Positions 34,213 through 45,334 of a stretch of 62,037 nucleotides of DNA are shown here, piece by piece. Every line of letters begins with the position of its first letter. Position 1 is the first letter of the stretch. The translations under genes and the position numbers were made by a program. Under the pieces are notes generated by a model, which ran no database searches, was not told the origin of the DNA, and saw only the letters and a program-made list of their open reading frames with translations. The stretch lies in contig NZ_JAPFGY010000021.1 in NCBI RefSeq assembly GCF_026586795.1, forward strand, positions 1 to 62,037. The letters run 5' to 3'. The DNA is from Erythrobacter sp. WG (GTDB lineage Bacteria > Pseudomonadota > Alphaproteobacteria > Sphingomonadales > Sphingomonadaceae).

Positions 34213-35739
34213 ATGAACACCCCCCTCTCCCGCTCACGGCATACGGGCCTGATCGCGCTGCTCGGCGCGGGCGCGGTGCTGTCGGGCTGCGTGTTCGCAG
34301 GCCCCATTCGCCCGGCCGAGGTGGCCGTCCCCCCCGCCTTCGAAGGCGAGCGCGGCGCGCTTCCCGCCGCGGCGCTCGACCGCTGGTGGACCGCCTATGG
34401 CGACCCGCAGCTCGAACGGCTGATCGAAACGGCGCTGGCGCGCGGCGCCGATGCACGCGCGGCCGAGGCGCGGCTGCGCGAGGCGCGGGCGATTCGCCGC
34501 GGCGCACTCGCCGACTACAACCCGCAGGGCGACCTCAGGGCCGGGGCGCAGGGGCAGAACACCGAGTTGCTGCGCGGCGGCGATTTCGGCATCGGCAACG
34601 CGCCCGGCGCCCCGGGCACCGGGACCGGCACGGATCAGGGTCAGGGCGATCAGAACCCCTTCCTGCAACAGGGCCTCGTGCGCTCGGCCAATATCGGCTT
34701 CGATGTCTCCTGGGAGCTCGACCTGTTCGGCCGCCGCGGCGCGGCCCGGCGCGAGGCCGAGGCGAACCTTGCCGCCGCGCGCTTTGCCTACGAGGCCAGC
34801 CGGGCCAGCCTTGCCGCGCAGGTTGCGGACGCGCTGTTCGCCGCGCGCGGGCTGGCGCTGGAGCGGGAGGACGCCGCCGTCACCCTGCGCATCCAGCAAC
34901 AGCTGCGCGCCACCGCCGTGACCCGCGCCGAACGCGGCCTCGGCGCGGAGACCGACGTCGCCCGGATCGACGCCGATCTCGCGGCCGCCGAGGCCGAGCT
35001 CGCCCGGCTCGACGCCGAGCTTCAGGCCAATGCCCGCGCGCTCCTCGTGCTGACCGGCACGCCCTTCGAGCCGACCGCCACGCTCCCGCTCGAGCCGCTG
35101 CTGGCCGCCCTCCCCCCCACCCCCGACGCGCTGCCGGGGGAGCTCCTCGCCCGCCGCCCCGACGTGCGCGAGGCGCAGGCGCGGCTGGCGGCGGCGGCGG
35201 GGCGCCTGAGGCTCGACGAGCTCGCTTTCTTCCCCCGCGTCACCCTGACGCCCGGCGTCGGCCTCAGCGACAGCCGCGGCGGGATCTTCGATGCGACAAG
35301 CTTCGTGTGGACCATCGCCGCCGGGATCACCGCACCTATCCTCGACCGCCCGCGGCTCGCTGCCCAGTTGCGCGGGCAGGAAGCGCGCACAGAACAGGCG
35401 GTGATCGCCTACGAGCAGGCGGTGCAGACCGCCTTCTCGGAAAGCGATCAGGCGCTCCTGCGCCTCGCCGCCGACCGCCGCCGCGTCACCGCGCTGACGG
35501 CCGGCGAGGTCCGCGCCCGCCGCGCCTTCGAGGCCGCGCAGCAGCTTTATGCGCGCGGCCTCACCGATCTTGCCACCCTGCTCGATGCAGAGCGCGCCTA
35601 CCGGGCCAGTCGCACCAATGCGGTCCAGTCGCAGGTGCAGGCGCTGCGCCGTTCGGTGCAGGTCTTCAACGCCCTGGGCGGCGGCTGGAACCCTGCTGCC
35701 GCTCCCGCCTCCTCTCCCCCGCAACAGGACACCCCATGA
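34213..35739 (+). CDS. NodT-family outer-membrane efflux lipoprotein
   Basis: A 508-residue TolC-like outer-membrane channel of the NodT/OprM group. It has a lipoprotein signal (AVLSGC, Cys26) and the paired OEP repeats: LERLIETALARGADARAAEA near residue 75 and a second half from about residue 290 (RPDVREAQARLAAAAGRLR). A glycine/proline-rich loop around residues 128-146 is extra. Its stop overlaps the adaptor gene ATG. Together the three genes form a tripartite pump. Confidence 0.92.
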   Translation: MNTPLSRSRHTGLIALLGAGAVLSGCVFAGPIRPAEVAVPPAFEGERGALPAAALDRWWTAYGDPQLERLIETALARGADARAAEARLREARAIRRGALADYNPQGDLRAGAQGQNTELLRGGDFGIGNAPGAPGTGTGTDQGQGDQNPFLQQGLVRSANIGFDVSWELDLFGRRGAARREAEANLAAARFAYEASRASLAAQVADALFAARGLALEREDAAVTLRIQQQLRATAVTRAERGLGAETDVARIDADLAAAEAELARLDAELQANARALLVLTGTPFEPTATLPLEPLLAALPPTPDALPGELLARRPDVREAQARLAAAAGRLRLDELAFFPRVTLTPGVGLSDSRGGIFDATSFVWTIAAGITAPILDRPRLAAQLRGQEARTEQAVIAYEQAVQTAFSESDQALLRLAADRRRVTALTAGEVRARRAFEAAQQLYARGLTDLATLLDAERAYRASRTNAVQSQVQALRRSVQVFNALGGGWNPAAAPASSPPQQDTP

Positions 35740-36833
35740 CGATCCGCGCCGGCGCGCTTCTTGGCGCCTTCCTTCTGCTCGCCGCCTGCAACAACGGGAC
35801 CGAGGTCCGCAAGGAGACCCCGGAGGATCAGGCACGCGCGGTCAGCGTCACGCCGGTGGCGATGCGCCCGCTCGAGGTCGCGATCAGCGCCTCCGGCCGC
35901 CTCGTCCCGCGCGAGGAAGCGGCAGTGGGCGCCGAACTGGCGGGCTACCGCGTCGCACAGGTCCTCGCCGAGGAAGGCGACGTGGTGCGCGCAGGCGCAG
36001 TGCTGGCCCGGCTCGACGCGGGTCTCCTCGAGGGCGAGATCGCCCGCGCCCGCGCTGAAGTCGCCCGCGCCGAGGCGGGCGCCGCCCGGGCGCGGCTCGA
36101 GGCCGAGCGGGTCGACGGGCTCGACAACACGGGGGTGCTCGCCCAGGAGGCGATCGACCAGCGCCGCATCGCCCGCCGGGAAAGCGACGCAGCGCTCGCC
36201 GCTGCACGCGCGCAGCTCCAGGACCTCACCACGCGGCGCGCGCGGCTCACCCTTCGCGCGCCCGTCGGCGGCACGATCATCGCCCGCTCCATCGCCCCCG
36301 GCAGCATCTCGGGCGGGGGGACCGAGCCGCTGTTCCGGATCGCCCGGGGCAGCCTCATCGAGCTTGCCGCTGAGGTCACGGAGGCGGACCTCGCGCGCAT
36401 CCGGCGGGGTGCGCCCGTCGCGGTGACGCTGCCTGACGGAACAGCCGTTTCGGGCGAGGTGCGCATGATCCAGCCGCGCATCGAGGAGGCGAACCAGCTC
36501 GGCATCGTGCGTGTCAGCCTGCCGGTGCGGCAGGATCTGAGGGCCGGAGGAACCGCCACCGCGCGCTTCGAGGGCACCGTGCGCAACGTCCTCGCCGTGC
36601 CCGAGGCGGCGATCCAGTATGGCGCACAGGGGCCTTCGGTGATGGTGCTCGCCCCCGGCAACCGCGCCAAGCGCATGGCGGTGCGCACCGGCACACGCGC
36701 GGGCGGCTACGTGGAATTGCTGCAAGGCCCCGCTGCCGGCACGCAGGTGCTGCTGAGCGGCGCAGCCTTCGTGCTCGAGGGCGACATCGTTCGCCCGGTC
36801 AAGGCCGGCGCAGCGGGAGCGCCCCGCCGATGA
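35736..36833 (+). CDS. RND efflux periplasmic adaptor (MFP)
   Basis: A 365-residue membrane-fusion protein with a lipoprotein signal (LLLAAC, Cys18). A barrel-sandwich hybrid domain (GYRVAQVLAEEGDVVRAGAV, about 70-89), an alpha-helical hairpin (about 105-165) and a beta-barrel domain follow in order. It joins the inner-membrane RND pump to the NodT channel. Start and stop both overlap neighbours (ATGA). Confidence 0.92.
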   Translation: MTIRAGALLGAFLLLAACNNGTEVRKETPEDQARAVSVTPVAMRPLEVAISASGRLVPREEAAVGAELAGYRVAQVLAEEGDVVRAGAVLARLDAGLLEGEIARARAEVARAEAGAARARLEAERVDGLDNTGVLAQEAIDQRRIARRESDAALAAARAQLQDLTTRRARLTLRAPVGGTIIARSIAPGSISGGGTEPLFRIARGSLIELAAEVTEADLARIRRGAPVAVTLPDGTAVSGEVRMIQPRIEEANQLGIVRVSLPVRQDLRAGGTATARFEGTVRNVLAVPEAAIQYGAQGPSVMVLAPGNRAKRMAVRTGTRAGGYVELLQGPAAGTQVLLSGAAFVLEGDIVRPVKAGAAGAPRR

Positions 36834-39800
36834 GCCTGCGCGTCTCTGCCTGGGGGATCAGGAACCCGATCCCCGTCTCGGTCCTGTTCCTGGCCCTCGC
36901 GCTGGCCGGGATCGCATCCTATTTTCTGCTGCCGATCAAGCAGTTCCCGGACGTCAGCTTCCCGGTCGTGCAGGTCTCCGTCACCCAGAACGGCGCGGCG
37001 CCCGGCGAGCTCGAGACTCAGGTTACCCGGCCCGTCGAGGACGCCGTGGCCGGAATCGCCGGGGTCAAGACCGTGCAATCGACCGTGGTGCTCGGCGGCT
37101 CGACCACCACCATCGAGTTCCAGATCGGCGAGGACGAGCAGAAGGTGACGGACGAGGTCCGCACCCGAATCGCCCAGATCCGCGCGAGCCTGCCGCGCGA
37201 CATCGACGAGCCGATCGTCCAGCGGCTCGAGGTCACCAACGCGCCGATCGCCACCTGGGCGGTGGCGGCGCCCGGCATGACCGTCGAGCAGCTCTCGTGG
37301 TTCATCGACAATGACCTCACCCGCCGCTTGCAGGGCCTCCCCGGCGTTGCGCAGGTGAGCCGCATCGGCGGGGTCGAGCGCGAGATCAACGTCACGCTCG
37401 ATCTTGATCGGATGCGCGGGCTCGGCCTCACCGCGCCCGACGTCAACCAGGCGCTATCGCGCTTCAACCTCGATGCGCCGGGCGGCACGGCCCGGGTCGG
37501 CGCGCGCGAGCAGACCATCCGCGTGCTCGGCGAGGCCGAGACGATCGACGCCCTGCGCGCGCTCACCATCCCCACCGGGCAGGGGCGACAGGTGCGCCTT
37601 GCCGACGTTGCCTCGATCGGCCCGGGCGCGGCCGAGGAACGCGCCTTCGCGCGGCTCGATGGCCGCCCGGTCGTCGGCTTCCAGGTCAACAAGACCAACC
37701 AGGCGAGCGACATCGCGGTCGAGGACGCGGTGATCGCGGCGCTCGAGCAGCTCGAGGCCGAGCGCAAGGACGTCACCGTCACCAAGCTGGTCTCGACCGT
37801 CGACGAGACCCGCGCGAGCTATTCGGCGACCGTCCACGTGCTGATCGAGGGGATGCTGCTCGCCGCGCTGGTCGTGTTCTTCTTCCTGCGCGACTGGCGC
37901 GCCACCGCCATCGCCGCGGTCGCCATGCCGCTGTCGCTGGTGCCGACCTTCACCTTCATGCTGTGGTTCGGCTTCAGCCTCAACATCGTCACCCTGCTGG
38001 CGCTGACGCTGGTGATCGGCATCCTCGTCGACGACGCGATCGTCGAGGTCGAGAACATCGAGAAGCGCATCGAGCGCGGGGAATCCCCCTACAAGGCGGC
38101 CTTCTTCGGCGCCGACGAGATCGGCCTTGCGGTGGTCGCGACCACCATGACGATCGTCGTCGTGTTCGTGCCCGTGTCCTTCATGGGCGGGATGGCGGGC
38201 CAGTATTTCCGCGAGTTCGGCCTGACGGTCGCGGTCTCGGTGCTGCTTTCGCTGCTGGTCGCGCGGCTGGTCACGCCGCTGATGGCGGCCTATTTCCTCA
38301 AGGACAAGAAACGCCACACCGAGCGGCCCCCCTTCGAGGGCCGCTACCGCCGCACGCTCGACTGGGCGCTCGACAACCGCTGGAAGGCGGTGGGGCTCGG
38401 GGGCGCGTTCTTCGCCGGATCGCTGTTCCTCGCCTCGCTGCTGCCGACCGCCTTCGTGCCGGCGACGGATTCGGGCTTCCTCTACCTCAAGCTCGAAGGC
38501 TCGCCCGGCTCGACCGCGCGCGACATGGAGCGGATCGTCGCGGACACCACCCGCATCCTGCGCCGCGAGCCCGACGTCGCCAATGTCTTCGCGCAGGTCG
38601 GCTCGACCGCGAGCGTCGGCCCCAACCTCGGCGCCGCCGGAGTGACGGACGGGACGATCACCGTGGTGCTGAAGAAGGACCGCCAGCTTTCGACCGAAGC
38701 CTTCAAGCAGACGATCCGCCCGCTGCTGCGCCGCGTGCCCGATGCGCGGGTGACGACGCAGGGCGGCTGGGGCACCGCCGACGTCGAGATCATCCTCGCC
38801 AGCAATGACGGCGACGCCCTGCAGGTCGCCGCCGACCGGCTCCAGCGCGAGATGCGCGGGCTCAAGATCATCAGCGACGTACGCACCACCACCCCGCCGC
38901 CCGGCGGCGAGCTCATCATTCGGCCTCGCCCCGCCGATGCCGCGAGGCTCAACGTCACCTCCGACGCGCTTGCCTCGATCATGCGGGTCGCGACGATCGG
39001 CGATATCGACGCGAACGTGCCCAAGCTCTCCGAGGGCGAGCGCCGCATCCCGATCCGCGTCCGCCTGCCCGAAGGCGCGCAGACCGATCTCGCCACCCTC
39101 GGCGCCTTGCAGGTGCCGACCAGCGACGGGCGCACCACCGCCCTGTCGGCGGTCGCGGACCTCAGCTTCGAGGCGGGCCCGGCGCAGATCCAGCGCTTCG
39201 ACCGCGAGCGCCGCATCGCCGTGCAGGCCGACCTCAACGGCGCGCCGCTCGGCACCGCGCTCGCGGCGATCGGCGAACTGCCGGCTTTCACCAACCTTCC
39301 CGCAGGCGTGCGCCACGCGGCCTATGGCGAGGCGGCGGACCTTGCCGATCTGCAGCGGAACTTCGGCCTCGCCATCGCTGCGGGCGTGCTGCTGATCGTG
39401 GGGGTGCTGATCCTGCTGTTCAGGAGCTTCTTCCTGCCGATCACGATCCTCTCGGCGCTGCCGCTGTCGGTGGGCGGGGCGTTCCTCGCACTGCTGGTCA
39501 CGGGCCTGTCGCTGAGCCTGCCGGCGATGATCGGCTTCCTGATGCTGCTGGGCCTGGCCGCGAAGAACTCGATCCTGCTGGTGGAATACGCGATCGAGCG
39601 CGAGCGTGAGGGGATGGGCCAGCGCGAGGCGATCATCGCCGCCTGCCGCGAACGCGCACGGCCGATCGTTATGACGACGCTCGCGATGATGGTCGGGATG
39701 CTGCCCACCGCGCTCGCCATCGGCGAGGGCGCCGAGTTCCGCCAGCCGATGGCCGTGGCGGTGATCGGCGGGCTGATCTCCTCGACCGTGCTTAGCCTTG

Positions 39801-39925
39801 TGCTGGTGCCGGTCGTCTACGAGATCATCGACGGCTTCGAGCGGCGGATCAAGCCGCGCCTCGCCGCGCTCGTGACCGCCCCGCCCGAGGATGCGCACCG
39901 ACTTGATGCCGAAGGGGCCGGCTAA
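36830..39925 (+). CDS. RND efflux transporter (AcrB/MexB-like)
   Basis: A 1031-residue inner-membrane proton-driven efflux pump of the HAE-1-like RND family. Twelve predicted helices in two halves, the N-terminal [14 protein letters not shown] helix, two large periplasmic loops, and the helix-4 proton-relay motif ([14 protein letters not shown], two Asp near 398-399) are present. It is the last gene of the TetR-controlled operon and ends 20 bp before the left repeat of the putative island. Confidence 0.94.
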   Translation: MSLRVSAWGIRNPIPVSVLFLALALAGIASYFLLPIKQFPDVSFPVVQVSVTQNGAAPGELETQVTRPVEDAVAGIAGVKTVQSTVVLGGSTTTIEFQIGEDEQKVTDEVRTRIAQIRASLPRDIDEPIVQRLEVTNAPIATWAVAAPGMTVEQLSWFIDNDLTRRLQGLPGVAQVSRIGGVEREINVTLDLDRMRGLGLTAPDVNQALSRFNLDAPGGTARVGAREQTIRVLGEAETIDALRALTIPTGQGRQVRLADVASIGPGAAEERAFARLDGRPVVGFQVNKTNQASDIAVEDAVIAALEQLEAERKDVTVTKLVSTVDETRASYSATVHVLIEGMLLAALVVFFFLRDWRATAIAAVAMPLSLVPTFTFMLWFGFSLNIVTLLALTLVIGILVDDAIVEVENIEKRIERGESPYKAAFFGADEIGLAVVATTMTIVVVFVPVSFMGGMAGQYFREFGLTVAVSVLLSLLVARLVTPLMAAYFLKDKKRHTERPPFEGRYRRTLDWALDNRWKAVGLGGAFFAGSLFLASLLPTAFVPATDSGFLYLKLEGSPGSTARDMERIVADTTRILRREPDVANVFAQVGSTASVGPNLGAAGVTDGTITVVLKKDRQLSTEAFKQTIRPLLRRVPDARVTTQGGWGTADVEIILASNDGDALQVAADRLQREMRGLKIISDVRTTTPPPGGELIIRPRPADAARLNVTSDALASIMRVATIGDIDANVPKLSEGERRIPIRVRLPEGAQTDLATLGALQVPTSDGRTTALSAVADLSFEAGPAQIQRFDRERRIAVQADLNGAPLGTALAAIGELPAFTNLPAGVRHAAYGEAADLADLQRNFGLAIAAGVLLIVGVLILLFRSFFLPITILSALPLSVGGAFLALLVTGLSLSLPAMIGFLMLLGLAAKNSILLVEYAIEREREGMGQREAIIAACRERARPIVMTTLAMMVGMLPTALAIGEGAEFRQPMAVAVIGGLISSTVLSLVLVPVVYEIIDGFERRIKPRLAALVTAPPEDAHRLDAEGAG

Positions 39926-39944
39926 AAGGGGCGCCCCAAAGTCC

Positions 39945-39962
39945 GGTGGCGGAGCAGGAGGG
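39945..39962. repeat. Left 18-bp direct repeat (attachment-site-like)
   Basis: GGTGGCGGAGCAGGAGGG is identical to 47904-47921, which is the complement of the 3' end of tRNA-Ser. A copy of a tRNA 3' end 8 kb away, in a place with no tRNA, is the usual mark of site-specific island integration. Confidence 0.82.
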
Positions 39963-40098
39963 GTTGGATCTGACGTCCCGAACCATCACTAATGAAGAGA
40001 GATTTTTCGGGACTATCTAATTTTCTCCCACTCCATACCCCGGATTCCTGGCGAGCCTGCACGCCCGGGCTTGAAGCGCTTGGATTAGGGCAGCCGCT

Positions 40099-41925
40099 TT
40101 ACGGTATGGCGGCTCCGTACCTTTCGTGGTGGGCTTCGCTCAGTTCCCTTCCGATCGGATAGATCGGCAGTGGCTTGGCGCCAAAAGGCGTGACGGCCAT
40201 CAGCCAATCAAGCCGGGCCTTCGCATCAGTGGCATTGCCAAGATCAAGCCCGAGCCATTCGTCGAAGGCACGCTTCAGGTCAGGGTTCTGGGCCAGCATG
40301 GCCTCCGCCAGCGGGACAGAATTGTATCGTTCAAGGCTCGCGCGCGGTTCCAGCAGACGGTGGAAGAAGCCCCATGAAAACACAGAATCCACCGCCTCCG
40401 GTTCGAGCAGTGCCGCCGCAAGCAGGCCGCGCGGCTGATTGTAGGGAACCCGTAGGGAGCCTGCTGGCATGGTGACCGGGCTCATCTCGTGCACCATTTC
40501 GCCGGCCATGCGCACGCGGGTATCATAGACCGGCTCCAACCGGGCATTGCGGATTGCGACCTGATCCAGCGTCATCGTGCGCGGCGTGTCGGTGCGTTCA
40601 TAGGCAATGCCATGGAGGTCCAGCAGTGCGATCACCGCCGTCTCGTGCGCAGGCACCCACCAGGCGGCGGGCAAGGTGACCGAGGCAGCCGGGCGCTGAC
40701 CGTTCACCGGCATCTGCCATTGTTCGGTGTGGCCCAGATAGCGCACTTCCTCCACCCCCGTTGCGGGTGAGGTGTAGCGTTCATAAGCAACCCCGGTGAA
40801 CGGGATCGTCTCGATCGGGGTGTCATCCCGTTCCCATCGCACCACCAGCGTTTCGGGCCGCGCCGCGCGGTCTGCGGCAATGGCCGCTTGCAGCGCGGGC
40901 AAATCGCTCGCGGCGGTCTGCAGGGCGCCTTCGATCATCGCGTAGGCGCCGAGCACCCGCTGGCGATAGGGCTTCAAATTGTGCATCTCGACGAGCACGG
41001 TGGGGATGCGCGCGTAATCACCGTATCCTGTGGAATAGCGCGGCCCCTCTGAGGACACGCGCAGACCCTTGGTGATGTCGCTCGGGTCGATCGCGGCAGG
41101 GTAGAAATGGGGGTTGTGGCCCATGCTGCGAACGTGGTCGTCGACCCCGCTCTGGAACACCCCATTGAGCCAGCGCGTGATCGCTTCGGACTGTGCATAG
41201 CGGCCCCATCCCGCGAAGGTGTAGGTCACATCATAGCCGTGGTCGAACCCGTCCGAGACGTGCACATCCACATACAGCACCGGATCAGCTTCGCGCAGCA
41301 AACGCAGCATCGCGCGGGTTTCGGGGGCGTCGGCCTTGGCGTAATCGCGGTTGAGGTTGATGCCTTGCGGCGTGTTGCGGGTGCCGGGATTATCGGGGCC
41401 GCGCAAGTGGGGGCCGTTCAAGGGACTGGCGCGTTCGTGACCGTCGATGTTGTAGATTGGCACGAACAGGAGATCCACCGCGTCAACCAGCCCCGATTTG
41501 CCGCGCAGGGCGATGTCGCGCAGCAGCATCAGGCCCGCGTCCTTGCCATCGATTTCGTGCGCGTGGATGCCCGCCTGCACCAGCACCGCGGGCTTAGCCA
41601 CTGGGCCCTTACGCACACGCACGTAGTAGAGATCGCGCCCCTCGGCAGTCGTGCCAAAAGAGTGGAGGCTCACCAGCGGGGAAGCTGCGGCGAGACGTTC
41701 GAGCCACGCACGGGTCTCGGTATAGCTTGGCGTTATGCGGAAGCCGTCACGCTCGGCAGGCGTGATCCACGGGTCATCGCTGGGCGCGATCAGTGCTTGG
41801 CTCGCGCCTTGCCAGGGCAGTTCGGGCGGCAGCGGGGGGCGGTTTTGCGCGTGGCTGGCCGCTGCCCACAGCAGACTGGCCACAAAAAACCCTGAACGCT
41901 TTCGCACCGCAAATCCCTCCGTCAT
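40099..41925 (-). CDS. Secreted M14-family metallocarboxypeptidase
   Basis: A 608-residue zinc peptidase of family M14. A signal peptide ends near AAASHA (residue 26). The zinc ligands are His121 and Glu124 (GIHAHEIDG) and His222 (VDVHVSDG); the general base is Glu313 (VLVEMHN). A C-terminal region of about 250 residues beyond the catalytic domain has no obvious motif. It trims peptides in the periplasm or outside. It is the last gene of the island operon and overlaps the preceding permease stop (ATGA). Its place with a receptor and an ABC system suggests processing of a peptide-containing ligand, which is inference. Confidence 0.9.
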   Translation of the reverse strand: MTEGFAVRKRSGFFVASLLWAAASHAQNRPPLPPELPWQGASQALIAPSDDPWITPAERDGFRITPSYTETRAWLERLAAASPLVSLHSFGTTAEGRDLYYVRVRKGPVAKPAVLVQAGIHAHEIDGKDAGLMLLRDIALRGKSGLVDAVDLLFVPIYNIDGHERASPLNGPHLRGPDNPGTRNTPQGINLNRDYAKADAPETRAMLRLLREADPVLYVDVHVSDGFDHGYDVTYTFAGWGRYAQSEAITRWLNGVFQSGVDDHVRSMGHNPHFYPAAIDPSDITKGLRVSSEGPRYSTGYGDYARIPTVLVEMHNLKPYRQRVLGAYAMIEGALQTAASDLPALQAAIAADRAARPETLVVRWERDDTPIETIPFTGVAYERYTSPATGVEEVRYLGHTEQWQMPVNGQRPAASVTLPAAWWVPAHETAVIALLDLHGIAYERTDTPRTMTLDQVAIRNARLEPVYDTRVRMAGEMVHEMSPVTMPAGSLRVPYNQPRGLLAAALLEPEAVDSVFSWGFFHRLLEPRASLERYNSVPLAEAMLAQNPDLKRAFDEWLGLDLGNATDAKARLDWLMAVTPFGAKPLPIYPIGRELSEAHHERYGAAIP

Positions 41926-43175
41926 TCGGACGCCGGGGTAAAGGCGGGTGCCATTTCGAGCAAGGCAGGATCATAGGGCGGATCGCGGAACAGGAGCGGG
42001 TAGTGGAACGCACGAAGGCGCGCATGATAGGCGCGCACCTCGTCTTCATAGGCGATCATTGCGGCGGCATCGGTGCCGGCAAGATGCTGGAAATAACGTT
42101 CCACCAGCGATGCAGGCGAGAACAGCGCCGCCCGGCCCGCCGCCGCATCGCGGGCCAGCCGCCCGGCGCGGTATTGCTGCGACAGGGGCTCGGCTGTCTG
42201 GTCGCCGACCTGCTGGAAAGCGAAATACCACTTCCACGAGAACGCCGGGCCAACATCGCCATATTCGGCCCATTGCGGGTGGCTTTCAAGGAAGGGCTGC
42301 ATGGTCGCCTCCTTGGGGATATCCCACGCGCCGTTTACGCTTTCGCGCTGGAGCAGCAGGATATCGCCCCCATCGGGCACCGGATGCCGCGCATCGATCA
42401 CCGCCCCAGAAAGCGCGGGCAGCAGCAGCGACAGCGAGAGCCATACCCCGATCAGGACGGTGAGGATGGTGGCGGGTGCGGTGTTGATCCTGCCGATCCG
42501 GTCAGCGATGAGCCACCACACGCCCAGCATCGCCAGCACCATCGCACTGGCCCGCGCCACGACGCCTGCGCCTGCGCCTTCGATTGCCGCGCCACCCCAG
42601 AACGGCACGAGCAGCGCAAGTGCCAGCGCGGCGAAGCGCACCCCTGCGCGTGGGCCCCACACCGCGCGCTCACGCCCGGCGGTGGCGAGCAGACGATCGT
42701 GCCGCCCCGCCACCCGCTCGCCCCCGCGCAGATCGTAGAGCAACAGGATCAGCAACAGCGGCGCGACTGTCGCGGCCAGAAAGGCAAAGTCGAACCGGCC
42801 GACCAGACCGAAATCGGCATTGCGGGTGTCGGCCTCGTGGATCTGCCCTTCCAGCGCCAGCATCCGCACCCGATGCAGCCAAGGGCTTGCATCGCGCTGA
42901 CCCAGCGCAGCGAAGGCGAACTCGGATGGCGGGGCATAGGTGAGGTGGAAGGCATAATAGGCCGCCCCGCCCCAGTCCGATTGGCCGGCAATCGCATTGG
43001 CCCGGTCAGCCGCGTCCTCTTCGATCAGCACCGCGATGGTAGCGCGCTGTTCGCGCACCTCGGCGATACCGAAGCTGACGGCGGCGACCGACAGCGCGAA
43101 GGTCAGCGCAAGCCACACGATCGCGGCCCGGTCGCGCAGCATGAAGCGCGTCTCGCGCAAGACGGCGGCAATCAC
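41922..43175 (-). CDS. ABC-2 permease (DUF3526-like), second subunit
   Basis: A 417-residue inner-membrane protein with a first helix at about residues 20-38, a large periplasmic domain, and five or six further helices. The layout (helix, about 100-residue extracytoplasmic part, helix cluster, C-terminal extracytoplasmic part) fits DUF3526-type ABC-2 permeases. The GTG at 43175 overlaps the stop of the preceding permease (GTGA). It should pair with the interrupted permease and the ATPase encoded upstream. Confidence 0.8.
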   Translation of the reverse strand: MIAAVLRETRFMLRDRAAIVWLALTFALSVAAVSFGIAEVREQRATIAVLIEEDAADRANAIAGQSDWGGAAYYAFHLTYAPPSEFAFAALGQRDASPWLHRVRMLALEGQIHEADTRNADFGLVGRFDFAFLAATVAPLLLILLLYDLRGGERVAGRHDRLLATAGRERAVWGPRAGVRFAALALALLVPFWGGAAIEGAGAGVVARASAMVLAMLGVWWLIADRIGRINTAPATILTVLIGVWLSLSLLLPALSGAVIDARHPVPDGGDILLLQRESVNGAWDIPKEATMQPFLESHPQWAEYGDVGPAFSWKWYFAFQQVGDQTAEPLSQQYRAGRLARDAAAGRAALFSPASLVERYFQHLAGTDAAAMIAYEDEVRAYHARLRAFHYPLLFRDPPYDPALLEMAPAFTPASE

Positions 43176-44608
43176 GGCTGCAACCTGCGCGCGCCGAAGG
43201 CAATCAGGGCTGCCAGTGCAGCCAGCCACCCGGCCAGCAATGTCAAAGGCAGAAGCGCACGCGACAGGCGATCACCCGGCGCATCGGGGGCGAAGCGGAA
43301 GGTGTCAAGCACCCGCCACGCCTCGGCGTTCACACGCGTGCGGGCCTCGGCTTCGGGATCGGATGATCGCTTGGAATCGTCGGCATAGGTCAGCTCGGTC
43401 GCGTGCATGTCATTCAGCGCCTGCACAAAGCCGAACCGCACCGCCTCTGCCTCGCGCAGGAAGCGGTGATGGGTGGCAAGATCGGTTCCTGCCAGCGCGC
43501 GCGAGGCCGCGCCCACCGCCAGCGTCGGCGAGGCGATCGCAAAGGCACCGAAAACCTGCGATTGCCGCGCTTCGGCCTGCATCCGGCGTGTCGCATATTC
43601 ATTGAGCAGCCGGGTCAGCTTTTCTTCCGATGCGCCTGCCACAACCCCACGAAAGTTGACCGGCAATTCCTCGACGGTCGCCACGCCATAACGGTCGAGC
43701 AGATCCTGCTTGAGCTTGTCGAAGGCCGGATCGGCGGCATTGTGGCCATCGCCCAGCTTGCGCTCTTCCGCGAGCATGACGAGATCGCTCTCGATCTTGC
43801 CGGGGGCATCCACGAGGGTGCTTGCGGCATTGATGCCGACGCGTGGCACCACCAGCACCATCGCCAGCCAGCACGCCGCCAGCACGCCAAGCGCTGCGGA
43901 ACGGGCGCGCACCAGCGTTGAAACCGCCAGCACCAGCGCCGCCCACACCATCAGATAAAGCCCGTAGCCCGCGACGAGTGCCAGTGCCGGGCCTGCCGCC
44001 TCGCCAGCTGCCACGCCATAGAGGGCAATTACCGCCAACGGCAGCATGAACACCGCCACCACCGCCAGCAGCGCCAGCGCCTTGCCGCCTGCCAGCATCA
44101 GCCCGGTTTGGCCTTACGCCAGCAGCACCGCGAGCGTCCCGCTCTCGCGCTCGCGCAGCACCACGCCGTGACCGATGATGATCAGCAGCAGCGGCAGCAG
44201 CAGTTGATACAGCGCCGCCGGGGTCAGCGCGGCAAAGCCGCCCATGTTGGCAGAGGCCTTGGCATCGGCAAACATCGCGGTGTTCTGGCGATGGCCTTCA
44301 AGGAAGATCGATTGCCCGGTGACCGCATCCACTCCCGGATCGAACACGGCAAGCGGCGGTGGCAGGCGGAAGGCATAGTGGCCGTAATGCACCATGCGGT
44401 GCGGGTGACGATCGGGCTGGGAGAAGAACGCCGTCTCGGCCGCCTCCTGCTGCGCGGCGCGCTGAACGCCTTGTGTGCTCAGCCGGTTCAGCGTCAGCGC
44501 GCCGGTGGCCGCGATCAGCACCGCGACGATCAGCATAGCGCCCACCACCATGCGCGAACGTAGCCACAGCCGCCATTCCTCGCGCGCGATCCTGAAGGCG
44601 GGGCTCAT
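43172..44608 (-). pseudogene. ABC-2 permease (DUF3526-like) interrupted by an in-frame TAA
   Basis: Two pieces in the same frame, 44608-44114 and 44098-43172, together make one permease of about 478 codons. The first piece ends RERESGTLAVLLA at a TAA (44116-44114), exactly where homologous permeases continue (the text after the stop is GQTGLMLAGGKALALLAVV). One C-to-T change (CAA to TAA) explains it; no frameshift is needed. The helix count and the C-terminal half otherwise look intact. It may be a true pseudogene, a base-call error or a gene made in two pieces by reinitiation at 44062-44098. It overlaps its neighbours by four bases on both sides. Confidence 0.82.
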
Positions 44609-45324
44609 GCCGCAGCGCGCCCGGCAAAGGCGGCATGGACGGCTTCGGTGTCGATCCGGCCCTCTGCTCCGGCCGTAAAGCTACCCACCAGTCGCCCGTC
44701 GCGCAGCAGGCCCACCCGGTCCGCCACATGGCATGCGCCATAGACGTCATGGGTCACCATCAGGATGGTGCGCCCCTGATCGGCGAGCGATCGAACCATC
44801 GCGTGAAATTCATCAATCGCCACCGGATCGAGCCCCGAAGTCGGCTCGTCGAGCAACAGGATCGGCGTCTCGCGCAGCAGCGCCAGCGCAATCGCGGTCT
44901 TCTGGCGCATCCCCTTCGAAAAGGACTGCATCCGCCGCGCCCTTGCCTCAGGCGGCAGCGCTACCCGATCGAGGCTTTCGTCCATCGCCGCCCGGCTCAC
45001 CTCTTTGTCGGCAAGGCCGAGGAAATAGTCGAGGTTTTCGTAAGCCGTCAGATGGCCATAAAGCGTCGCCGCCTCAGGCAGATAGGAAATCGCCGCGCGT
45101 GCGGCGGCGATATCGGCGTGCACCTCGCGCCCCTCCACTCGCACATGCCCGCCAGCAGGGGTGAGAAACCCCAAAAAGGCCAGCAACGTGGTGGATTTAC
45201 CCGCCCCGTTGCCGCCAAGCAGCGCATAGGTCTCCCCCGCCGCGACGCTGAAGGAGACATCGTCGAGCACCGGTTTGCCGTCGCGCGCGATCACAAGGGA
45301 TTGCGCTTCGAGCCTGATCGTCAT
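44605..45324 (-). CDS. ABC-2 transporter ATP-binding protein
   Basis: A 239-residue ATPase with Walker A GGNGAGKST (about 37-45), signature FSKGMRQKTAIALAL, Walker B ILLLDEPTSGLD and switch MVTHDVYG. The Q-loop region SYLPEAATLYGHLTAYENLDY is usual for ABC-2 exporters. It overlaps the first permease gene start (ATGA) and lies 10 bp after the TonB receptor gene, so all five island genes form one operon. Confidence 0.92.
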   Translation of the reverse strand: MTIRLEAQSLVIARDGKPVLDDVSFSVAAGETYALLGGNGAGKSTTLLAFLGFLTPAGGHVRVEGREVHADIAAARAAISYLPEAATLYGHLTAYENLDYFLGLADKEVSRAAMDESLDRVALPPEARARRMQSFSKGMRQKTAIALALLRETPILLLDEPTSGLDPVAIDEFHAMVRSLADQGRTILMVTHDVYGACHVADRVGLLRDGRLVGSFTAGAEGRIDTEAVHAAFAGRAAA

Positions 45325-45334
45325 CGGCTGGCCT

